Positions 36,901 through 51,900 of a stretch of 64,000 bases of DNA are shown here, in pieces. Positions within the stretch are counted from its first letter, which is position 1; each line of letters opens with the position of its first letter. This DNA comes from Membranipora membranacea. Taxonomy: Eukaryota; Bryozoa; Gymnolaemata; Cheilostomatida; Membraniporidae. The notes beneath the pieces were generated by a model, which was not told the DNA's origin, did not search any database, and saw only the letters and a list, made by a program, of their open reading frames with translations. The DNA lies in the NCBI GenBank assembly GCA_914767715.1, contig OU612072.1:1798001-1862000 (forward strand), written 5' to 3'. The position numbers and the translations under genes were made by a program.

Positions 36901-39900
36901 ATAACAATGAGGGAAGTATATCCTTCAGGGGCAAGTAACATATATATAACATATAACATATAACATATAACATATAACATATAACATATAACATATAACA
37001 TATAACATATAACATATAACATATAACATATAACATATAACAATGTAATCCTTCAGGGGCAAGTAGAGAGCTGACATATAACAATGAGGGAAGTATATCA
37101 TTCAGGGGCAAGTAACATATATATAACATATAACATATAACATATAACATATAACATATAACATATAACATATAACAATGTAATCCTTCAGGGGCAAGTA
37201 GAGAGCTGACATATAACAATGAGGGAAGTATATCCTTCAGGGGGAATCCTTCAGGGGCAAGTAAAGAGCTGACATATAACAGGATGCTGCTTGGATGTTG
37301 AGTCATCTGAAAGTGCAATCGCCAAATATTGGGTCCAGGTCGAACTTGTGAGATTATATCAGCAAATCACTGCTGTGTTTGATAACTTTCCCCGGGTAGG
37401 TCTCAGAAATACAAATTTTGTTGTTATTATTTTGCAGCCCTTTACAAGTTTGGAGCCTCTTGTTTTCCTGCTCTGTGATTGGGCGATTACAACCAATCGT
37501 CTGGGAGATCACAGACCTCTTATAGTAGCCAAACTGTTAGAGAAACATCAGACAGAGCTGTGGAACGCTGCAGACGATGAGAACACCGCAGCCGAGGAAC
37601 CGGTGAGTACAACTTCATCGGGCTAAATAAAGATGTTGTACTGAGTGTAACACTCTAATACTTAGAACTGTCCACACCTGCCAGTATTGTATCAACTAAG
37701 GTGGTATTCATATTTGTGTAACCTCGTGTGTCTAATCGGCTGTGTTTTGCTATTTGCCACCTGGAATATTTTGGTTCAATGGAAGAGTTTATGAGATGAT
37801 GATGAAAATCATAGACATCTAGATTTACGATCTCAATCTGTTCAAACAGAATATTGTTTCGCTTTTGCTCTTTTTGGCAGCATACGAGTAAGAAGAGAAG
37901 TGAAGTATCTTTGGTAGCTTATTGATCTTCTATATTTATATCTTATGATGTATGATTTTATGTATTTAAGGACTCAGGAGAAGGTACGAGTACATCTAAT
38001 ACAGCACCAGGAGCTGCTGGTAACACAGCCGACAAAGAAGATGATAATAATAATATATTCCATGATATACTGCTCAAGTATCTGGATAAGAAAGCTCCTC
38101 TACTCGGTAGGTGTTCAGTATTCAGTGGATTTACAGGTGAGCCTGTCCTGCCAGATGAGTGTATAAGCCTGTTCTCCCAGGCCCGACAGTACTAGGACAC
38201 ACTTTATAACTGCTTTTTTTGTAGAATAATACAATTTTGTCCAGCCGGACATGCTTTTTAATTCTCCCAGTAACATAAAGCCTAACCTCATTTGGTTGTG
38301 GCGTTTTATATTACAAGGTTGATTTCACCCTTTTCTCCAATCATATATTCTAATTTCTATGGCATGTCAAGGAAAACATCCTACCTGGATAATTTGACTG
38401 CCAAGATAATAAAGTAGATAAAATGATTTTATTTTCTTGTATTTTGTTTTCAGCTGCAGGTGAAGCAAACTCGCGTCAGTTTACAAATTGTGTAGCTTTG
38501 TATGCTGAGCTAGTGCAGCTTGATCTCTTCAGTCATAATCAGTATATATTTACTCTGATATCTCGTGGAGATCTCAATCAATCACCCAGCGTTAGCTCGA
38601 GTAAACCTCAGTCTCTCCGAGGGGATATGGTAAGGCTCTGAGTAGTAAGAAAGTGTTAAACTGTATCAGGTAGCGTTAGAGACTTATGATGTGTTATTGT
38701 TATCTGCAAAGTGATGTTTGGAGATTATTAATATTTATGTATCACTGAATATGCCTTAACACTGCTGTGCTCTGTACGCCTAACTTTACTGTCAAACCCA
38801 TGTTCTCCTTGAAATAGGCAGTTCAATTTGCTAATTGATCACTTTGTTCGATATTCTTTTGGTCATAATAACGCCTCAATATTAGTGAGATAAGACTATC
38901 ATTTTATTGGGTAATCATCCGACTTTTCAGCGCTTAATGTATTATTCGAAGATTGACGCAATTTTTTACTCCCCTGTTGCTAGCAATAAGGACATCACCT
39001 GTCAAAAAATGACTCATTTGGAAAATAACATCAACAGGACTACATAAATCCTCCATGCAAGTAATATATACTGAAATTCTCTCGGATAATAAACACTTTT
39101 TTTAATTTCTTGTCTTGTCTTCATTGAAACATGTAATATTGTCTTATTTGCTATTTTACTTTTAGGGCGTTTTGAGAGAGTTGATGGAGTCAGAGGATGA
39201 GACGAATCCGAATCCTTCAAGTGTACCATCAGATTATAATAATCCGAACACACCAGGGGCTGTAGATCCTCTGCAGGTAAAGAAATAGTTCTGAGAGATA
39301 AATTATCTTTGAATACGTTTCAAATTCCTCAAAGTCTCATAGGCGTTTTTGTTGTGTTTCTAATTTAATGCAAACATTTCATGGCTGAAGCATTAAATTT
39401 GAGACAGCTTTTTGTAACTTCAGTTGTATATTAATTTTTTGTTTTTTGTTTTTGAGCAGACAGGGAAGCAGTGCCGACACTTACAGTACGTCACACATAT
39501 ACCCATACCACAGGATGAGCAGTTTAATCATGAGTGTAATCAGAGAACTGTGGTACTATTCGGAGTCGGTAAAAGTAAGTACAATACAAAGTACAATATA
39601 TACTAAATCTAGTCTGAGTGTTACAGCTGCCTGCTCATATCCCCTGGTAGTTATAACATCAAAGTCATCCAGGTCTGATGTGATTGATGTAAAGCCACTC
39701 GCCAGTAAGTTTTTCGCTGAACAAAAAACAAAACGCCTTGTGATTTTTTTTCCAGAGAATTCCGTAGACATCTTTTATAATGTATGTAAATATATATACA
39801 TATAATAAAAATGTTTATCTGTTATATGGCTATGGACATTCTCACCAACTACTGTTAATTTGAGCCACTCTGTTATTATCTTCCGTTTACTTATTATGTT

Positions 39901-42900
39901 TGCATGGTTGTTTCGATAGGTCGTGAAAACATAAAGCATCATGTCCGAAAAGTGAGCAAGGATTTACAGAAACTATTTAATAAGAAGTCATCTATCGATG
40001 TAGGAAATGCATCCGAAACAAGTAAGTTATCGCAGGATGTGTCAAAAGATCACTTTTTATTGACTAGATTACCGGGTTGAACTATGAAATTGGTCAATGC
40101 ACTAAAAGGCGGTTAATCGGATCAAGTGAACTGTTCCATGACATGATTGACTCCATCATCTCAAAATCCATCTCCTAATTCATAAATCTGGATTTGCCTA
40201 TATTGTTGTCATTTCTTATTATAACTGGTCTGATTTCTTTGGTGTGATGAAAACATATGAAAGGTTACAATTCTCAGAATAAGCAAATTTATATAGCCTG
40301 TCAGATCATAATTTTCCGGGCATAGTTATAAATTATGACTGTTAGACAGGTATGATGGGCCGGCTTTTCATCACATATAAGCCTTTAATTACCTATACCT
40401 ACGCTATACTTACCCTGTACTTACCATGTACTTACCTTGTAGGTAAAGTGAAGGTGAGAGCGGAGGCAGAGTTAGACACAGTACTGAGTAGATATCAATC
40501 TCTACCTTACTATGATCAGTATTGTATAGCTAGCAGCACTATGGAACATATTATAGAGGTAACATCTGTTACTACTATCTATTTTATTATTTGGGAGTTT
40601 ATAAGCACACAAATATGATTTCTTTTGTAGCCTGCAATCCAAGTATATTGCCGCATTTGCCAAATTTGAAGGGCTTTTTATAGCCCCATATCATAATTGT
40701 TGAAGTTATGAGGATGCCTGGTCAGCTAGGTTGAATTGTCCCCAAATCAGATAGTTAACTTTTCTGACTGCGATGAAAATTGAACCTTGGAGCTTGCAAA
40801 CACGAGTCTGACGCTATCACAACTGAGCTACCCCCTGACCTTAAAACAACAGTATTGTCATGTCCCTATAACTCGACATGATATCAATCTCCTTGTCAAT
40901 GCAGTAATTTCTTATTATCACCAATAAGCACTGATGCACACAGATTATAAGCGCACAGCCTCATGCTGTTTTGATTGGATTTCACTTAATCTGTATTTTG
41001 TATTTTCTTTTCTTTTAGATTTATGAGAACTTTGTATCAAAGACCTCTACGCACGTTCCACTTGTAGAACACATCATGTTCTTCCTTGATTTGGTGGAGA
41101 GCTCATTGAATATCACTGCCCTTATAAGCTTCTGTGAAAAGGTACGCTTTGTATCCTTTTTGGTTGCTAAGTAACCTTACCCTTAACTGTAACCCACTGA
41201 ATTAGATTCTTCTCTTAGAATGGAAATAGTATCATAGCGTTAGACGGTTAAGACACTAAACACAGGGACCCATCTGACTGTTATCTGATTGGCTGTCCCT
41301 AGTAGCATGAATAATTAGCCTGAGAAATTGTCTTGTTTACAAAATTGCAAACAGTAATTATACCCCTACAGTGTCGATGATTAGGGCATTTCTAGATTGC
41401 TACTAGGGACTGGCTATTTTTACAAGCCCTTTGTTTTGCAAAAGAAAGCTAATGATGCTATTCCAGATATGGAATTCAGTGCTGTAACCATACCGAATTT
41501 AGCCAAAAGTCACTTACATTTGATTAGATTTTGGATTTGTTGAACCATTTTGTACCAAGTCTGGGATGTATATTGAATCTCATTGCCAACAGCGTTGACT
41601 CCAAATAAGGATCATCTCAGCTATCTTTGGTTCAGAAACCTCTTAATCTCAGCTCTCATGTAGCATACGCTTCACTTATTTCACCTTATGCAAATAGAAG
41701 CAGAGTTTAAAAACCTAAATTTTCTTATTTCAGTATAATAATTATTATCAGTTTTGACAGTTACTTACCTACATTTATTTATATATGACAGCTGATAACG
41801 CGAATGCAGTCTATAGAGTATCGTATTAGAGAGATAGAGGTGGAGACTAAACAGCCTATGTATGTAGGTAAATATACACAGCATATAACTGTGTATACTG
41901 TAGGTGTTCTCAGGTGTCATATACCTTCACTACTACTCGACCCTCAGGCATGTCTCAGTCTATTCCAAGGGTAAGTACCCACCACATAAACTAGTCCTCT
42001 CTTCTATCTGTATATAGATATCAGTATACCGATATGTGGCAGTTTTAATGTTGTAGAGTTTGTTGGTAGATAGGTCATCTCTGTATTCATCAGCTTTGCC
42101 CTGACAGATTGAGCGAATGTGTGTGTAGAAGGTTTTCGGTAACGATGATTTGTACGTTCGATTCATGAATATATTTCCAGGGATATAACTGATAATGAGA
42201 AGCCACTACCAGGTACCCTGGCATAGCTGAAGCACATACTGAGTTGAAACTAAGTCAGTATGTGTTAAAATTGTATTGTATTATACTATATATTATATTA
42301 TACTTAGACTTTTGTATTATGTCATGTTATGCTGTTAATTTAATGTTTTATTTTCTGTTTTCTGTAGTATGGTTAAAATAGTACAGGAGTTGAGAGTAGC
42401 CTCAGAGTGTAGCTCAGCTCAGAGATGTATATTATTCTTCTTATATGTACTGTATCAGGCCTCTAATAGTATGAGGGTGAGTTGTGTTGTCAGATACATT
42501 GGGGCCCCAGAGTGACAAGTGGTGACAAGTGGTTTGACAAGTCAAGACACCTGGAGGTGTTGTCAACATTTAATTATTGGCAAATATTGATTATAACATA
42601 AAACATATCAAATAAGTATAATTTATCCAAGCCACACACAGGATCGGGAGTTGTCAGTACATGTCATGTGGTAACACAACTCTGCATAAACATTTATAAC
42701 TTTCACTTTTATTATACAGCAACATAAGGCGTGGGCTGATTTTGAGATGGTGACCAGACAGATACAGGATTTACTCTGTGTGTCCGTATCACCTGCAATG
42801 TCTACTGGAGTGTGGAACAGATCCTTCCTTACTGAATACTTTGAGACATTCAAGTAAGGCTCTCAGGCAATTCATGGCACCATAACTTATTGCAGGGATT

Positions 42901-45900
42901 TCCATGAGTTTTCACCATAAGATTCCCATCCACCTAGTAGATCTACTTTTAGCTGATGATGGCTCAGTGTATATTATACCAGGCTGTCTTACACAGATAC
43001 AATTTGAGCTTATCATGGTGACAGCTAGCCTGTCTTGATAACAGACTGACAACAAAGATTGTCAGGACAGGCTAGATGACAGAATGATTTGTCAATTGCC
43101 ACCATAGACTTAACGACAATAAAGCTATACCTGATACTGTATTTCGTTCAGTCACATTTTTGTTTGTCTATTACAGCATATACAAGTTTAGATTTAATGC
43201 CAAACTGAGTATAAAGATGGCAGATAACAGAACAAGCTTTGTATGTAACACAATGTACTATCTCTGTCAACTAGATAGCTATGAAAAGTAAGTCAATGGC
43301 AGAAGTAACTCTACCTGCAGAATCAGGAACTCGAGCAAATGTACATGAGATTTTTAACATTACCCTGTATGATGATATAGTGTATGGTATAAGTAATGTA
43401 GATGTCGACTGGTCTTTTATTGCCTGCTTTGGATCACATACAAAATATTCAACTGATATCAAAACCACCGCAAACCACCTATTATTATCAATCAATTAAG
43501 GGATATCAAAACGCATTAAAACTGTTGCCGAAGATACAAGCCTACTTCTTAAGTGTTGACAGGAGTTCCGCATCAAAAATTTTGGTGTTAAATTAAGGCG
43601 CAATGGTCATATGAAGACCTCACCTCATTACATTATATTATAGTATATTATATTGGCGTATCTTGTAGAGTGAATGAGGTGGCTCTGATGTGCTCAGAGT
43701 TTTCAGCATACTGTAGTCATCTCTCCTCTGATTGGCTGGGAGTTCTCAAAGCACTCTGCTGCTCTGCTGTACCATTCGGTTATACAGAACTTCTCTCAGT
43801 TCTAGATGTGAGTATATATGCGCTATAAGTCTATAAGTCTATAAGTCTATAAGTCTATAAGTCTATAAGTCTATAAGTCTATAAGTCTATAAGTCTATAA
43901 GTCTGCCACTTATGGGAGACTCTGTCTCACCGTATCTATATAAATTATTGTAGAGGTCAGATTTTTTCATATTGATGATCCTGTGCTTTGTAAAACCGTT
44001 TTGATCGGTATCAATGAATCGATGAAATAGTTTTAATGTCTGAATGAATCCCCCTGACAACCATCCTAAATTGAAGTTTTAAGTGCCACATGTTTCATTA
44101 TTGCGGACGATAAATGTTTTTTGTTTCGGGGACGGGCTACTCTCCCAGAAATAGCCCAGACTGCAATGCATATCATCACTTTCAAAGGGGCTGGCTGTGA
44201 CATATTGATGATTAAGATATCAGTGTATTGATTTCCCTCTGTTCTCTGTAGGTATCTCGTCTCACAACTCAGCAGCTAGAGAATATAGCTATATTCTGTG
44301 CTATACTAATAGCCAGGCACTGCTTCTCTGTGTATGATTTCCTCAAAGTGGCTCTTGTATCTCTCACAGGACACGGTAAGAAAACAGGATATGACCTCAT
44401 AGGAGCATATTTATTATATATGTCAAGATCAGTATTGTAGTTGGTATTAATGTAATTACATCTATTACAGCCATAATATTATGACAATTACTTGGTTTCA
44501 AAAAAGATAATGCAAAGATTTTTGTGAAATAGAAAATAGCTCAGGCAAATTTGTGCTCATTGAATTCTGTATAGCTCCAAGATAATTAATTACAACTTAA
44601 ATGTCTGAATTGTCACCTAATAGGCAAACAATTTGCACAAACTGATCTTTAAAATCAGGGCATGAAATTTACGCACTAACTTATGACGTGTACAATTTAC
44701 ACTAGTAAGGTGGTACCTACGTCACCTGATACGGTAGATAATTAATTCCATACCCTAATTTTGACTATCAGTTTGTGCAAATTATTTGCTCATTAGGTGA
44801 CAATACTGGGATTGCAGCCTCATTTTATTAGTTTTTAGCTATACGGAATGCACACATTTGGCTGTGTGGCAGCAGTGGTATAACAACATTATTATTTTTC
44901 TATCCATAAACCTGTGAGGAATCATAGGCTGCTGGTGATAGTGTAAACTAGAGGACAGAACTATGTTATGTAACATCATTATAATATGTTATATGTTATA
45001 TTATAAGCCCCGTTAGTAGCATTGCATTGTATATCACACGACAGTGACACAGATTTTAATAGAAAATATAAATGATGTGTTGTACCTACAGCTAATCAGG
45101 AGGGATGGGAGAGTGGATGTCGGCTATCACTACAGATATTACTGAGAGTGTTTAAGGCTGATACTTCACTAAAGAAAGGACTCATACACAGATCTGTATA
45201 TATAAAATCATCATGTGACCTACATCTTCTGGCAGCCGATAACAGAAGTATAGAGCTAAGTCCTCTACTCGCTACTCTCAAGGTAATTACTATAAACAAT
45301 ACATGCTCTAAACCACTTACTTTCTAAATATCCTTGCATAATTGCTGCAGTAATGTTTATATTGTTTTGGCAAGCAAGCTGGTCTACCCTAGAAGAATAT
45401 TAGCTTGGGTTTAGTTTTTCAAGTTGGGGGTGACATATCATTAGGCTAACGAGGTTGGGTATATCTTAGCTATTCATAGTTTCCACTTTTCAAAACCTGT
45501 GCGATAGGCTAGCTTTTCCTCCCGTGTACACTTTATGACTTTAGGGTATACTATTCATTTTTATTTTCAGACAATATTCATGTTGGCTAACACAGTCAAG
45601 GATAAAGTAGGTCACACTGACCTAGTTTCTTCATTAGCTGATGACATCACAGATGAAGAAGATGAAGGCTCATCTATGAGTCAGGCTGTCGGCAGACAAG
45701 CTAAACAGGTACTCGGTTTGACCTAACAACTATCAATGACCATTAGTGTGATTTTACCAGAGGCGTAATTGTAATCGTGGACAGGACACTATACACCTAA
45801 TTGTAGGCAGCCATTGAATTGTGTAGTAGAAATGATGTTATTTGCTGTCCACAGTCCAGTCTTTTGGTTAATAACTGGATCAATATTAGTTGTTTAGTTT

Positions 45901-48900
45901 AATTATTAAGTTTGTAGATTTTACAGTTCCACTAGTTTCTCTTAAGATAAAGTATGTCCACCTTTGTTTCTGTTTCATGAATACCTGAGTAGAAAAAGTC
46001 ATCAATATCAACACAGCCAAGTATATGAACAAATAAACAAAGTTGATCTAATGTGTTGGTATTTCTAAACTTGGTTGTTCTACATGACCCTGATATATCA
46101 TCGGCATTGCTCTTGTGAAAACCTGAAATGTCTTCAAAAGGTACCCAAGCTCCTCCACACACTGCTCGTTCAGTTAAGCACATTGCTATTTATACCTCAG
46201 GTACTAGCTGATATATGTAGTGAGGACTGGGTGAGAGAAAAGTTTCTACACGACCCTGAGGAGTTACTGAAGAGAGAACAACTCCTCGACCCTCTGCTTA
46301 AACCACAGGAGGTGAGACATCTCTATATTTTAAATATCCATGGTCCAAATCTCCTAATCTCGAGAGCTTTTATCACCGAGTGGAGTATCCATCTCTGGGA
46401 GTGATTGGAGTTGCACAATATTTTCATTCAATAGGATCCGTTTTTGAATCGTTCCTCTCTCTCTTTCAAACGACTGTAAGGGACAGATTTTTTATCTTGG
46501 TGAATTAGAATTTGGGTCAAAAAATTTGTAAAAATAAAACTCAAGCCGTTATATTGGTAGCTTTTCTGTCACTAATTTGAAATATTCTTCACTCTTAGGT
46601 GTGGAGACTGGTACAGTTAATATGCAGACGAAGATCTACAGCTGAGAGCTTACATGATAATATCGAGGATTTCAGTAAACAGCAGAACGTCATCACTAGA
46701 ATACTTACCAGTCTGGATCAGTGGAATATCAGAGTGGCTTGGCTCGAGCTGCAGGTAAACTATCGTCCTTATATAATGCTACTTTATTGTAGAAATGAGT
46801 ATGTTTGTAAAAACTGTATTAATTTTTGAGATTGAACACATTGATCCTTGATGATTGAACACAACACTTCTGAAGGTTTTCACAATACCACTGCTGAGAT
46901 TAAAGCACTTTTCTTTTACCAAAAGCATTAGAAACTGCTAACGTATCCCAAATTAAAATATTTTTTTATTCACTAAAAATAACATCATGTTGGAATTAAT
47001 TCCTTCATGATATCAACCTATTTGCCAGTCCTGCGACAATACTGTCGATCAACATTTGTCCAAATCTCTCCACTTTTATGCACTTTGTATTTTATATCAT
47101 TTTATTAACCGATTATTTATATTATTATATTTATAGCTGATGTACACATGGCAGAACCCTAACAGTATGGAGGGAGAGTTATCTCTACTATTAGACAATA
47201 TAGCTAGAGCTACTATAGATGTATTCCATAGTTATACTGGCTCAGGTAAGTCACAGTGTCTCACCACACAGTGTATTACATGTTGTACATTGGTACCCAA
47301 AACTTATCAGCACCTAGCAAAACTCAATAATTTGAAAAATGTCTCAAAACAGTTTTTCTGAGCATTCCCTTTAAACAGAGTTGTTTAAACGAGCTCAGAT
47401 GAAAGGCTTTGTAATCTTCAGCTTTCAGTACATAGAAAACGTAGCTGCTTTGCCATAAGTATCTGCAACAACCAATCTATATACAAAGTCTATATCTATA
47501 TATAATCAACAGCACATTACGATATCCAAAATACTATATCCGGAAGGCCTATCAAATAAACTCATTTATATTTATATCCAACTCCCGATATTACTCTGCC
47601 GCCAGCGTAACTTAGACATTCACATCATTGTCTTATAGAGTCTGAAGCTACATGTGACTCACAGAAGGAGGGTGTGTGGTTAGTGGCTCCTCTCATAGCC
47701 CGATTATCTACAAATGTACAGGGGCGGGTACTGCAGAGCGCCGCACTAGTACTGGAGAAATCTAATAAACTGTGGCAGCAGTCTGCTCAGACAGGAGAAG
47801 CTCCACATAGACAGAAGGACAGCGAGAAGGAGAACAGGTCAGTGGCGTTAGCTGCCTCACACTGCATGATTCCCATAATCTGTGATCATAACATTTTCAT
47901 AAATCTTTGCAGGATAATCTTCTAATCGCTGTTCAAAATGTGTAACTGAGGAAGGGGCCTTACATCAGACATTCAACTCAGTTCAATGAACATAGTTATC
48001 ATGATATATTCAATAATGAGCTAGTACATAAGATATATATGGCTATGTATGAGCACTTCAATCTCCAACCAAGTACGATTTGTCATCGTGTGTTTCCTAT
48101 AAGAATGCGTCGTCTTACACATAATGTAGTCTACATTACTTTAATGATATCTTTGCTTATTTCTAGCATGTCTCTACTCAATCATCAGCCGTTCTTAGCC
48201 TTAGTTCTGACATGTCTGAAGGGAAATGACAATCAGCGGGAGGGTATGCTGTCCTCCCTCCAGTCACAGCTAGATAAGTTTGTGAGCTGTGCTATGGAGG
48301 ATTGTCTGCCCACTGAGACACAGCTTAAACAGCTGATGCATGAGGCGCTGCAGCTTAGGCTGAGTCTGGTGAGTGATAGTCTGGAAAATGTCCCTGTACC
48401 AGGTGTGCCAGCTGGATCAGAAAAAGACCTGTTAGGAAATCCATCACTCAGAAAATTAAACTGTCACCTGAGATTAATATATTGTGAAAAATGAGTGTAT
48501 ATGATAAGATTTAATTGAAAATAATTGTTGCTACATAATCTTGGTTTTATAATCATACACGACGATGATGACCAATCATATGAATGTATCATCCTCACTG
48601 TGACAAGAAAGTGATCACAAGAAGAAGATGAACGATCAGATTGCCAATGGTTTTTACATTGCTGTATTACTAATTTTGGTAAATGTGAGAGATTACTTAC
48701 CCTTGGCCGCTTATGTGTCTACTTTCATACTTTATTTCCTCCCTTAGTCCCCTGACTGTGTTGAGAGAGTTCCATAGATAGGCCACGCAGAATGCTAACA
48801 ATCCGAGAGATGGATTACTTTACTTGTTGTTGTTGATTATTAGATTGGTGGTATGTTTGATACAATACAGAGATCTCACTCAGACACAGGTGACTGGGCA

Positions 48901-51900
48901 CATATACTCAACAAACTCATCTACTATGGTATGTATCAGAGCAGTGAACTATACATCGTGTGTTTATGTTTGTATGTCTTGTGCCTAAAGAGGCAGAAAA
49001 TATTAAATATAGATAAGTCGGTAGGTCCAATCACTGTAGAGAGTTGTCATTTCCTGAAGAGTTGAAGTAGAAGCAATTAGGAAGCAGAAAAGTAGAATGA
49101 CTTCCTGGCTTCAACCACATTCATATAAACGTATAAACATATGATCTTATGTACTCCTCATAGCTTCAATCTGTTATATGATTGATACCTAATATGATAA
49201 CCTCCCCATATACAGGGATAGTAGACATACACACAAACAATGAGCTGTTCTACACAGTACTGGACATGTTATCAGCTCTGATACACTCAACTCTAGTCTC
49301 TCTCAGCGCTGATAGTGTAGAGAATAGTAAGAAACCCTACCAACTACTCATCAAGAAAATTAAGGTACGCTCCCTCCACCACCCGGCCCAACAAACATGT
49401 CTGTATGGGGAATAACTACATCCCTGAGCTTTATGCTCATTTTACCTTGCCTGAGATTGTACAACTTGTCAAACCTGGCTTAGTCAAATCTTCAAGATTT
49501 TGTGATTCCAGAAAGTTTAATGTTGCAACACTATCATTTTCATTTTTTTAAACTGCTACAAGTTTAAATTCTCTGATGTAAAAACCCATTTTTTGTACAA
49601 CGAGTGAGAGAATGTAGGAGATTTTTTATTTGTATTGAGTACTATTAATGACTCCAGGCAGACCTTTTTTTCCATCGTTATTATTTACCATGTAATGTTT
49701 AATAGAAAGAGCTCGGTGACAGACAGTCAGACAGTGTTAATGTAGTCCGGCAGCTGCTGCCAATACCCAAACATAACGTAGAGATAATAGCCTGTGAATC
49801 TCACGGCAGCATTCTTGATTCTAAGGTAAAATTATCCAGTCATCGATCTTGGTGTACCAGGGATAGAACGGTCGTATAGTCATACTTGTAGTATGCTGTC
49901 CTGTTGTATATATGTTCTGATTTTATTTAAGTGCTTAGCTATGAGATTCCAAAACAAAAAGATAAGTTGTCCTCTCTTTCCACCATAAGAAAATTCAATT
50001 TATGTAAAAGAACTATTATTCACTCTAGGATTGATGCCCATCTCTATCTAACTCTAAACTATGAGCAGTAAAAGGCATATCGACTATATGATTACGATCA
50101 TCTACCTTTAGTATGTCTTTATCACAGAAATGATTAATTTTAAGTTTGTGATTTATTATAAAGTTTTAGAGTATTACTTGTATTTTATTTACAGGGTAAT
50201 AAGATACAAGGATTTGAGAGTATAAGTAAGAAATCTGGCTTACAGGTGTCTAATAAGCATAAAATATCACCATGGGAGCTGATAGAAGGTCTAAAGAACC
50301 CTAACAATCTCTGCTGGCAGTGGTTTGGTGCTGTCAAGGTGAGACCTAGATATCAGCTATATCAAGTTTTAACCAATTTCCCTGCATTCCAAATTGTTCC
50401 CATTCCACCGACCGGCCAACTGTGGGCTGCTCTGACCATACCTGCCATCCTGCTTATATACTTGTTTAGTTTCCTTGAAATTTAAAGATCACTGTATCCT
50501 TCAGTGACCTTGTTGTATGTATAAATGTAACATGCGACACCATGCCACACAGTGTGAGCTGAAAGTCCAACTATCCTATTAGAAAGGGCCACAGACTAAC
50601 CTAACTGCCTAATGACTGCTAAACTTGGGATTAGTACATCTCATTTCCCCATATTCGTCCCTTAATCCGCACCAACAAATACCGCATGATACACAATGTG
50701 TACAACAAATATTTCATCTATGCATTCCTTGAGATGGCTGTTATGACAATGTGACATTAAAAGAGATTCGCAGATGATTCAATTCTTACATTGATAAGTA
50801 TTTGATGTGATAAACACTGCAGCTGATATTCCGAGCGTCATTGTTTGTTAAATAGATATACTTTTTCAAACAGATTCTTACATTATTCACAGGTGGAGAG
50901 AAAGACTATGGATCTTGAAGAGCAGCATGACTTGATGCTACATCACACACATAACACATTCAAGGGGGCGGAGTCTATGGATACAAACTTAGCCCCTCCC
51001 CCTCTACAACCTGAAGATGTAGACCCGCCTGATGTCATTGATATAATAGTATGTGTAGAGCTATAGCTGTCTAGGGGTTCTCATTTCTTTTTGTATTGAA
51101 AAGCTTATTCATATCTGAAATAGGAAGAGTATTGATATGTATTTAACTTAAAATGGATCCCTTACTGTGGAACAAACATCCAAATTATGTACCCTAGAGA
51201 AGTAGACGCTTTAAAATAGCAATTTCAAACATACGAGAAATCCTCTTCCGGAAACTTAACACCTCAAGAGTGGCTCAAATCAGGCCCTTCTTGTAGTTAT
51301 ATTCAGGCTTTTGTCTCTGGTTTGAAACATATGCTTGGGGTCCATTAATGCATTAGATAAAAATAAAAAAAGTATTGCAATAATAATTTAAATCATATAT
51401 AAGTAAGTATATTTGCTGTGTGTTTCGCAGGATGATAACTCTAAGATGTCTGCAGAACAACATCTGAAAGCACAGAACATAGCTAACCAGGTACCGGTAC
51501 CTAAGGCTAGTGGTGGTAAGCCTCCTAAGAGGCGATCGTCTCGTCCAACACCTAAAGTAGCACCTTATCCACACTCACAGATGCCATCTGTACATCAGAG
51601 AGGTCTGCCTACCAGTGCTCAGATACCTCCTACCAGTAAGTACCAGATGAGACGTATGGGTATATCAAGCTAAATAACATCTCTAATAGGCAGTCGTGAC
51701 GGCTAGCTCATACCTTACAAAGCTCTGATAGCTAATGCTGGTATCTAGCTTCGATTACTGGCTTTGATAGTTAGCCCTTAATTGAAACCCTTTTGAGATA
51801 GCTGGCTCTGAAAGCTAGATGTGATCAATAATATGTAGTTAGACATGCACATGTCACTGTTTTCTGTCACTTGAGGCTGATTGTCCCAGGTTAAAAAGGA

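Noticed and set aside
33439-37318. Chain of identical 70-aa minus-strand frames ([20 protein letters not shown])
   Set aside because: They are read-throughs of the 49/41-bp minisatellite on the strand opposite MED12, and their 139-bp spacing is the repeat period.
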